Shown: piece after piece, positions 6,706 through 11,687 of the stretch
Layout: every line of letters begins with the position of its first letter
How positions within the stretch are numbered: the stretch's first letter is position 1
Assembly: GCA_045577475.1 (NCBI GenBank)
Contig: JAZNIM010000141.1
Span: 1-11,687 of the forward strand
Reading direction: 5' to 3'
From: UMGS1387 sp045577475
GTDB lineage: Bacteria; Bacillota; Clostridia; Oscillospirales; CAG-382
Length of the DNA: 11,687 nucleotides
Made by a program: the position numbers and the translations under genes
Notes under the pieces: model-generated
Databases searched by the model: none
What the model was told of the DNA's origin: nothing
Seen by the model: only the letters and a program-made list of their open reading frames with translations

Positions 6706-6745
6706 TTAAAAAAGTGAGCCAAAAGCATTAAAGCCTTTGACTCAC
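6706..6745 (-). terminator. Intrinsic terminator of the NSS transporter gene
   Basis: On the minus strand, a 13-pair stem (plus 6733-6745 with 6714-6726, two G-U pairs) and a 6-base loop are followed by a run of six T (plus 6708-6713). It lies about 17 bases after the transporter stop and just upstream of the GH127 operon promoter, separating the two transcription units. Confidence 0.87.
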
Positions 6746-6762
6746 GAAAACATTGACGTTTA

Positions 6763-8145
6763 TCAGAATTTAACAATTCCGAACTTTGTGAGATATCCGA
6801 AAATGAATACTGCTATAAGGAGAACGGGAAGGATGTACTTTAAGTAAACCTTTGCAAATTTAGGGAATTTAAGACCCTTACCTGCATCGGCTTCAGCAAT
6901 GAAGTTGTCCCAGCCCCAACCCTTCTTGGATACGCAGAAGAGAAGATAAACAAGGCTACCGAGAGGAAGAAGATTCTGAGAAACGATGAAGTCCTCAAGT
7001 GAATCAATAGAGCCGATAAAGGGTATGTTTACAACGTCAGCAAGTACGTTCATACCGAGAACTGCGGGCATTGAAAGGAGAATCATTGCATACATGTTGA
7101 TTGTAACTGCCTTTGATCTTGACCAGCCAAGACCGTGCATAGCAAAGCTGATGATGTTTTCAAATACAGCAATGAGAGTGGAAAGTGCGGCAAAAGCCAA
7201 AAACAGGAAAAATAGAGTACCTATAATTTGACCGCCCTTCATCTGGATAAAGATGTTGGGGAGTGTAACAAATGCAAGACCTGCACCCTCACCGGGATCA
7301 ACGTTGTAAGCAAAGCAAGCAGGGAATATGATAAGACCTGCCGTGAACGCTACGAAGGTGTCAAGCAGACAGATATTAAGGCTTTCACCGAAAAGACGTC
7401 TTTCCTTTGAAATGTAGCTTCCGAAGATAGCCATTGAGCCTATACCGATGCTGAGAGTAAAGAAGGACTGACCGAGAGCCGCATAAAGCACCTGACCGAT
7501 GCCTGCTTCCTTAATCTTGCCAAAGTCGGGAACGAGGTAGAACTTAAGTCCTTCTACAGCTCTTCCGCCAAGAGTAAGGCTTCTTACCGCAAGCACAAGC
7601 ATAATACCGAGCAGAGCAACCATCATAAACTTGGTGATTTTTTCAACACCGTTTTTAAGACCGAGATTACATACGCCAAAGCCTATAAGAATAGCAATAA
7701 TCATCCAGAAGCCAAGCTCTGTCCATGAACCGAGCATGTTTCCGAATACTGCACCTACCTCATCGGGAGTTTTATTCGCAAAGGTACCTGTTGCAAATTT
7801 TACAACGTAGTTGAGCATCCAACCGGTGATAACCGTGTAAAACATCATAAGCAGGTAGTTACCTGCAACCATAAAGGGTGAGGCAATATGCCACTTTGTG
7901 CCCTTGGGCTCAAGAACCTTTAGGTTTGAAACCGGTCCCTTCTGGCTTGCACGTCCTACGGCAAATTCCATGGTCATAATGGGAAGACCGAAAATTGCAA
8001 GGAATACAAGATAAATGAGTACGAATGCCGCACCGCCGTACTGACCTACAATGTAAGGAAAACGCCATACATTGCCAAGACCTATGGCACAGCCTGCGGA
8101 AATGAGAATAAAGCCTAAGCGTGAAGAAAATTTTTCTCTTTGCAT
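6763..8145 (-). CDS. NSS-family sodium-dependent amino-acid transporter
   Basis: This 460-residue inner-membrane protein of the neurotransmitter:sodium symporter (LeuT/SLC6) family couples uptake of an amino acid or amine to sodium. Eleven hydrophobic segments are visible (about residues 9-31, 37-60, 87-115, 142-160, 167-190, 217-243, 254-280, 300-330, 342-366, 385-405, 432-455). That is the 11-helix form common in bacteria such as MhsT. The diagnostic unwound helix 1 is clear: AIGLGNVWRFPY (20-31). Helix 6 carries the small-residue stretch SIGIGSMAIFG, and helix 8 ends ALSTLIAVFEN. Start ATG 8145 is preceded by AAGGAAAGGAAG about 10 bases away. It is monocistronic, with its own promoter and terminator, and divergent from nadB. 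Substrate cannot be read from the sequence; tryptophan or another hydrophobic amino acid would fit the family. Confidence 0.93.
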   Translation of the reverse strand: MQREKFSSRLGFILISAGCAIGLGNVWRFPYIVGQYGGAAFVLIYLVFLAIFGLPIMTMEFAVGRASQKGPVSNLKVLEPKGTKWHIASPFMVAGNYLLMMFYTVITGWMLNYVVKFATGTFANKTPDEVGAVFGNMLGSWTELGFWMIIAILIGFGVCNLGLKNGVEKITKFMMVALLGIMLVLAVRSLTLGGRAVEGLKFYLVPDFGKIKEAGIGQVLYAALGQSFFTLSIGIGSMAIFGSYISKERRLFGESLNICLLDTFVAFTAGLIIFPACFAYNVDPGEGAGLAFVTLPNIFIQMKGGQIIGTLFFLFLAFAALSTLIAVFENIISFAMHGLGWSRSKAVTINMYAMILLSMPAVLGMNVLADVVNIPFIGSIDSLEDFIVSQNLLPLGSLVYLLFCVSKKGWGWDNFIAEADAGKGLKFPKFAKVYLKYILPVLLIAVFIFGYLTKFGIVKF

Positions 8146-8177
8146 AAATAAGCTTCCTTTCCTTTATATTTTTTAAC

Positions 8178-8206
8178 AGTTTATCAAATTTTGCTCTGAT
8201 TGTCAA
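8178..8206 (-). promoter_or_regulatory. Sigma-A promoter of the NSS transporter
   Basis: On the minus strand, TTGACA (plus 8201-8206) and TAAACT (plus 8178-8183) have a 17-base spacer. The predicted start is near 8171, about 25 bases before the ATG. It is back to back with the nadB promoter, the two -35 boxes being 79 bases apart. Confidence 0.78.
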
Positions 8207-8250
8207 GTCGTTTTTTTCTTTTGTAACTAAAAAATGACATGTTTTTTGAC

Positions 8251-8266
8251 GAATTTTGTAAATTTC
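8251..8266. promoter_or_regulatory. Imperfect AT-rich dyad between divergent promoters
   Basis: GAATTTTGTAAATTTC reads the same on both strands at 12 of 16 positions. It lies 19 bases upstream of the nadB -35 box and 44 upstream of the transporter -35 box, a position suited to a shared operator. The sequence is AT-rich like its surroundings, so chance is a real alternative, and I cannot assign it to a known NAD regulator. Confidence 0.25.
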
Positions 8267-8285
8267 AAAAAAATGTAAAAAATAC

Positions 8286-8314
8286 TTGTAATATGAAGGA
8301 TGCTGTGTTATAAT
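8286..8314 (+). promoter_or_regulatory. Sigma-A promoter of nadBC
   Basis: TTGTAA (8286-8291) and a perfect TATAAT (8309-8314) are separated by 17 bases. The predicted start near 8321 leaves a leader of about 64 bases with no evident riboswitch fold. Confidence 0.83.
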
Positions 8315-8384
8315 GGAATAAGTCTATAGATTTTATCGGATATTATTTTGAGTTATCATCATTTTGAGGAAAGCAGGTAAGACA

Positions 8385-9929
8385 ATGAGAAGATATTTGT
8401 TCTCGGATTTTGCAAAAGTGAAACGTACGCAAAAGTATGACGTCATTGTTGTCGGCGCCGGTCTTGCGGGACTTTACAGTGCTCTTTGTGTGTCGGACAA
8501 GCTTTCCGTTGCTCTTATAACCAAGGGCGGACTTGACATCGGCTCATCCTGGCTTGCACAGGGAGGCATTGCGGCGGTAACAAGAGAAACCGACTCCTTT
8601 GAAGCACATATCAAGGACACGCTGACGGCAGGCGCAGGTCACTGTGACCAAAAGGCGGTTGAAACGCTGGTGACCGAAGGACCGAAGGATATCATGGAAA
8701 TGATACGCCTTGGCGTACCCTTTGACAGAGATGAGGACGGCAATATAATAGTAACACGTGAGGGCGGACATAACTGCTCAAGAATTCTCCACTGCGGCGG
8801 TGATGCAACGGGTATGCTTATGACAAAGCGTCTTGGCGAGGTTGTTGCGAAAAAGGAAAACATAGATATTCTTTACGATACATATCTTGTGGACGTGCTT
8901 ACCGATAAAAACGGAGTTATGGGCATTGTGGTGAATACAGGAAAAGAGCATGGCGTTATGCTTTGCAGAAACGTGATAATTTCAACGGGGGCTATCGGTC
9001 AGCTTTACAGATATACCACAAACCCCATGTATTCAACAGGTGACGGCATTGCGGCATGCGTAAGGGCAGGCTCTGTTACAAAGGATATGGAGTTTGTGCA
9101 GTTCCATCCCACAGCTCTTGCAATCGGCGAGGAAAACGGCAAGATGTTTCTTATTTCCGAGGCGGTAAGAGGAGAGGGAGGAATACTCAAGAATAAGAAG
9201 AATGAGCCGTTTATGTATAATAAGCACTCCCTTCGTGACCTTGCTCCGCGTGATATTGTTACCCGTGAAATACTTAAAGAGCTTGACAGAACGGGTACGG
9301 ATACGGCGTATCTTGACGTTTCCTGTATGAGCGAGGAATTCTTCAGTAAGCGTTTTCCCACAATTTATAATAAGTGTAAATCTCTCGGCATCAATGTGCC
9401 GCACGATAAAATTCCCGTACGTCCCACACAGCACTATCATATGGGCGGCGTAAAGACAGACCTTAACGGAAGAACGGGAGTTTCGGGGCTGTATGCCTGC
9501 GGTGAGGTTGCATGTACCGGTGTACAGGGCGCAAACAGACTTGCAAGTAACTCCACACTTGAATGCCTTGTGTACGGAAGACGTGCCGCCGAGCAGATAA
9601 ACCGTGATTTCAGACCGAATAAGGATTATGAATTTGTTCTTCCGAAGGCTGAAAAGTATAATGTTCCATGTCCCGATGACAGACAGATAAAGCAGGATAT
9701 TACGGAAATGAAGATTCTTATGACAAAGTACGTAGGTCCTGTGAGAAAAATGGAAAAAATGGAGAAGGCTTTGTCAAGGTTCTATGAAATAAGAGAAAAG
9801 TACAAGGACTGTAAATTTGATAAGCAGCTTCACTACTGGCTGTGGAATGCCGTTACAAATTCCATAATCATAACCGAAAAAGCAATCGCAAGAAAAGAGA
9901 GTATTGGCTCTCACTATGTAGTTAAGTAA
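8385..9929 (+). CDS. nadB: L-aspartate oxidase
   Basis: This cytoplasmic flavoprotein oxidises L-aspartate to iminoaspartate, the first step of de novo NAD synthesis. The product is 514 residues, close to the usual ~520-540. Seen in order: the dinucleotide-binding start VIVVGAGLAGLYSA (GxGxxG at 24-29); GSSWLAQGGIAAV, the flavin-contacting SxAQGG segment; FVQFHPTAL and AVRGEGG of the succinate dehydrogenase/aspartate oxidase capping region; HYHMGGVKTD; and GLYACGEVACTGVQGANRLASNSTLE near the end of the FAD domain. A helical C-terminal domain follows. I chose ATG 8385, with AGGT at 8374-8377 as a modest ribosome site; a TTG 21 bases earlier is less likely. nadC follows after 16 bases. The usual operon partner nadA is not adjacent on either side. 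Confidence 0.95.
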   Translation: MRRYLFSDFAKVKRTQKYDVIVVGAGLAGLYSALCVSDKLSVALITKGGLDIGSSWLAQGGIAAVTRETDSFEAHIKDTLTAGAGHCDQKAVETLVTEGPKDIMEMIRLGVPFDRDEDGNIIVTREGGHNCSRILHCGGDATGMLMTKRLGEVVAKKENIDILYDTYLVDVLTDKNGVMGIVVNTGKEHGVMLCRNVIISTGAIGQLYRYTTNPMYSTGDGIAACVRAGSVTKDMEFVQFHPTALAIGEENGKMFLISEAVRGEGGILKNKKNEPFMYNKHSLRDLAPRDIVTREILKELDRTGTDTAYLDVSCMSEEFFSKRFPTIYNKCKSLGINVPHDKIPVRPTQHYHMGGVKTDLNGRTGVSGLYACGEVACTGVQGANRLASNSTLECLVYGRRAAEQINRDFRPNKDYEFVLPKAEKYNVPCPDDRQIKQDITEMKILMTKYVGPVRKMEKMEKALSRFYEIREKYKDCKFDKQLHYWLWNAVTNSIIITEKAIARKESIGSHYVVK

Positions 9930-9945
9930 TGAAAGGAAGATATAA

Positions 9946-10791
9946 ATGAGCCTTCTTACAAATCCCCTTGTTACGGGAATAATAGCAATGGCACTCAACG
10001 AGGACGTTGGAACAGGTGATATTACCACCGAAACCACAATTCCTGAGGATAAAAAAGCATACGGAAGATTTATCGCAAAGGAAGACATGATAATCTGCGG
10101 TCTTAGCATAGCAGAGCTTGTTTTCCATACGGTTGATGAGAAGATTGAATTTTGCGCAAACGTAAAGGACGGCGACTTTGTCAATAAGGGTGACATTATT
10201 GCCACCGTTACTGGTAACGCAAGAAACGTGCTTACAGGCGAAAGAACGGCACTCAATCTGCTTCAGAGAATGACGGGTATTGCCACAAGAACAAATGAAG
10301 CCGTAAAATGCGTTGAAGGAACAAATGCAAAAATTGCAGATACAAGAAAGACAACCCCGGGGCTTCGTGTTCTTGAAAAATATGCAGTAAGAGTCGGCGG
10401 CGGTACAAATCACAGATTTAATCTTGCAGACGGTATTCTTATCAAGGACAATCACATTGCCGTATCGGGCGGTATTACAAACGCCGTTAAGAATGCAAGA
10501 AAATCAGCACCTCACACCCTTAAAATCGAGGTTGAGGTTGAGAATGAGGAAATGCTCCACGAGGCAATTGAAGCGGGAGCAGATATTATCATGCTTGATA
10601 ATATGACAAACGACGAAATGAAGAAGTGTGTTGAAATAACAAACGGCAGAGCACTTCTTGAGGCATCGGGAAACATGGGCGACAAGGATTTGAAGGCGGT
10701 AGCCGAAACAGGTGTTGACCTTATATCCATCGGTGCACTTACACATTCCGTTAAGGCTGCGGATATAAGTCTAAAGTTTACTATTGAATAG
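9946..10791 (+). CDS. nadC: Quinolinate phosphoribosyltransferase (decarboxylating)
   Basis: NadC converts quinolinate and PRPP to nicotinate mononucleotide with release of CO2. The 281 residues are typical of the family. Conserved segments seen: LNEDVGTGDITTE (17-29), LLQRMTGIATRT (105-116), ADTRKTTPGLRVLEKYAV (131-148, substrate-binding Arg/Lys), GGGTNHRFNLADGILIKDNHI (151-171), IEVEVEN (194-200), IMLDNM (215-220), LEASGNM (238-244) and LISIGALTHSV (259-269), the phosphate-binding C-terminal part. The start ATG 9946 has AAAGGAAG upstream and lies 16 bases after nadB, so the two form an operon from the promoter at 8286. The product after NadC needs adenylylation by NadD and amidation by NadE, encoded elsewhere. 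Confidence 0.97.
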   Translation: MSLLTNPLVTGIIAMALNEDVGTGDITTETTIPEDKKAYGRFIAKEDMIICGLSIAELVFHTVDEKIEFCANVKDGDFVNKGDIIATVTGNARNVLTGERTALNLLQRMTGIATRTNEAVKCVEGTNAKIADTRKTTPGLRVLEKYAVRVGGGTNHRFNLADGILIKDNHIAVSGGITNAVKNARKSAPHTLKIEVEVENEEMLHEAIEAGADIIMLDNMTNDEMKKCVEITNGRALLEASGNMGDKDLKAVAETGVDLISIGALTHSVKAADISLKFTIE

Positions 10792-10802
10792 TCGGGTTAT
10801 GG

Positions 10803-10832
10803 GCTGCTTCAGCGGAAGCGGCTCTAACTTTT
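10803..10832 (+). terminator. Possible weak terminator after nadC
   Basis: GCTGCTTC (10803-10810) pairs over 8 bases (one G-U) with GAAGCGGC (10815-10822) around the loop AGCG. It is followed by a poor U-tract (CTAACTTTT). It lies 11 bases after the nadC stop. The weak tract makes intrinsic termination uncertain. Confidence 0.4.
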
Positions 10833-10841
10833 GGTGGATAG

Positions 10842-11209
10842 TTTAATGTATCGCAGGGGGCACCGTCTGCGGAGGTTGAGTTACTTTTATGTGTCGCAGG
10901 AGTTTCGGAGTCTGCGGACTCCGACCTTCTTTTATCCCGCGATAAAAGAAGGCAAAAGCGCTCCGCTCATCGGAAGACTAAATCCTTACGGATTTCAGGT
11001 TTCCCTTGCCGCGGAGGCTATGGGTGAGGTGCGACTTGCTGTTGTGGCAAGGCAAGAGGTATCTTTTTTTCTTTGCGATACACAAGTATATTTTATCGTT
11101 GTTATAATGGTCGAAAAGGGCAGCTTTTTTTAAGACCGCCATGCGGATAGTGGTGCTTTCTGCGTTGGTGGAGAGTTACTGCTTACACGTCCCCCCATTT
11201 TCTGCGTTG
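10842..11209 (-). repeat. Hairpin-rich interspersed repeat, copy C (inverted)
   Basis: Read on the minus strand this region carries the modules of copies A and B. There are two CAACGCA motifs (plus 11203-11209 and 11161-11167) with ACCACTAT and GTGTAAGCAGTAAC nearby. H1 lies at plus 10972-11005 with the same inner AAATCC/GGATTT stem as copy B. H2 is a perfect 12-bp stem at plus 10925-10952, H3 with CGCA loop is at plus 10906-10923, and CCTGCGAYACA motifs lie at about 10889-10900 and 10848-10859. The order of the CAACGCA submodules is rearranged relative to A and B, and ~11045-11140 is diverged, with no recognisable gene. It is the main content of the gene-free stretch after nadC. Confidence 0.75.
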
Positions 11210-11229
11210 GTCTGAGATATGCCACCGCC

Positions 11230-11525
11230 AGTATTCTAATACTAAAACATCAACGCACAAAGTACCACTATACCCTTAGTGTCCAAGCAGTAGCATTAAG
11301 TTTAACGCAGTACCTGCCAAACGCATTACAACCCATCGAGCGTAGCGAGCGACTTGCCGAGATTTACGGGCGGAATCCTCAGCCTCCTTCTGCCAGTAAC
11401 CCTCCACGGCGTAGGGAGACCTGAAATCCGTAAGGATTTAGTCTCCCGATGAGTGGAAGCGTTTTTGCCTTCTTTTGACGCTTCGGCCAAAAGAAGCTCG
11501 ACACCGCAGTGTCGACCCCCCTGCC
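11230..11525 (+). repeat. Hairpin-rich interspersed repeat, copy B
   Basis: This is a direct copy of 1-358. It begins with the 14-base palindrome AGTATTCTAATACT, then the first ~45 bases match copy A with a single difference. H1 is 11414-11447 with a nested 6-bp stem (11424-11429/11434-11439), H2 is 11469-11496 and H3 is 11498-11515. It has only one H2-H3 unit where copy A has two. It ends ~65 bases before the likely start of the transporter gene. Direct copies A and B lie ~11.2 kb apart. Confidence 0.85.
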
Positions 11526-11543
11526 AAACATAAAACTAACTAT

Positions 11544-11578
11544 AAAAAAGAAAGAAAAAGAAAGAAAAAGAAAAGAAA
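11544..11578 (+). repeat. A/G-only tract with 10-bp tandem unit
   Basis: Thirty-five consecutive A or G bases include two exact tandem units of AAAGAAAAAG (11551-11570) with imperfect flanking units. The tract ends just before the ribosome site of the transporter gene. Such tracts can change length by slippage; no -35 box was found at proper spacing upstream of the TATAAA at 11541. Confidence 0.8.
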
Positions 11579-11579
11579 C

Positions 11580-11584
11580 AGGTG
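11580..11584 (+). promoter_or_regulatory. Shine-Dalgarno that points to an ATC start
   Basis: AGGTG at 11580-11584 is the only ribosome site near the transporter frame. The codon at optimal distance in that frame is ATC at 11592. The nearby ATG at 11585 is in another frame and stops after four codons, and an in-frame TGA at 11583-11585 closes the frame upstream. Confidence 0.55.
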
Positions 11585-11591
11585 ATGCTCT

Positions 11592-11687
11592 ATCAATAAA
11601 CTGAATCTTTCCCTTTCCATGCTGATATTCGGCACAATAGGCATATTCGTAAAATATATCCCCCTGTCCTCGGGAGTCATAGCCATG
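11592..11687 (+). CDS. DMT/EamA-type membrane transporter, N-terminus only
   Basis: The frame is open from 11586 to the window end and continues beyond it. The visible translation, after a short polar start (NKLNLS), enters a membrane helix SMLIFGTIGIFVKYIPLSSG (residues 9-28 counted from the ATC at 11592). This is characteristic of the first helix of EamA-domain drug/metabolite transporters; the substrate is unknown. In-frame start choices are ATC 11592 (best ribosome spacing and family-like N-terminus), CTG 11601, or ATG 11619, which would begin inside the first helix. A single base change from ATG to ATC, natural or by sequencing error, would explain this. The rest of the gene is outside the window. 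Confidence 0.65.
   Translation, partial: MNKLNLSLSMLIFGTIGIFVKYIPLSSGVIAM

Noticed and set aside
9922..10455. Minus-strand open frame of 177 codons antisense to nadC
   Set aside because: nadC on the plus strand shows full family conservation; the antisense frame is Cys-rich noise produced by codon bias.
11103..11108. TATAAT inside repeat copy C as a promoter
   Set aside because: No -35-like box at 16-18 bases; the nearest candidate TTGCGA (11073) is 24 bases away.
10831..11133. Plus-strand open frame of 100 codons after nadC
   Set aside because: It lies within inverted repeat copy C and crosses its hairpins, with no ribosome site and no family resemblance.
1..11525. Composite transposon or genomic island bounded by direct repeats A and B
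   Set aside because: The enclosed genes are largely housekeeping (greA, luxS, nadBC), no integrase or transposase is present, and a third copy lies inside; the bounding looks coincidental with dispersed repeats.

Overview
The window looks like chromosomal DNA of an anaerobic, spore-forming Firmicute of class Clostridia, probably a gut Ruminococcus/Oscillospiraceae relative. This rests on a Clostridia-type spore-coat ferritin-like protein, a GH127-type arabinofuranosidase, LuxS, a bacterial NSS transporter, purine-rich Shine-Dalgarno sites, consensus sigma-A promoters and moderate GC. The genus is inference; no rRNA is present.

Layout. (1) 1-358: a hairpin-rich non-coding repeat (copy A). (2) 384-1430, plus strand: a consensus promoter, a GreA-family transcription factor and a ferritin-like spore coat protein. 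(3) 1452-6686, minus strand: a four-gene operon read from a TTGACA-17-TATATT promoter in the order GH127-like glycosidase, luxS, UlaG-like metallo-hydrolase, unassigned glycosidase-like protein, closed by a strong intrinsic terminator. (4) 6706-8206, minus strand: a monocistronic sodium-dependent NSS transporter with its own promoter and terminator. (5) 8286-10791, plus strand: nadB-nadC, divergent from the transporter, covering two steps of de novo NAD synthesis; nadA is not beside them. (6) 10792-11580: about 800 bases without a convincing gene, holding an inverted copy (C) and a direct copy (B) of the same repeat. (7) 11592-end: the first 32 codons of a DMT/EamA-type membrane transporter whose best-placed start codon is ATC rather than ATG.

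How the genes relate. The four-gene minus operon combines two glycosidase-like proteins without obvious signal peptides, a lactonase-like hydrolase and LuxS. This implies cytoplasmic processing of an imported sugar conjugate transcribed together with activated-methyl-cycle/AI-2 chemistry. NadB and NadC make nicotinate mononucleotide from aspartate once NadA, encoded elsewhere, supplies quinolinate.

The least explained signal is the repeat family. There are three copies in the window. Each carries a series of perfect or near-perfect hairpins whose stem sequences differ between copies but stay paired, and whose CGCA loop does not change. Copies A and B lie just upstream of genes. The compensatory changes point to selection for structure, as a mobile hairpin element or a structured RNA, rather than for protein.
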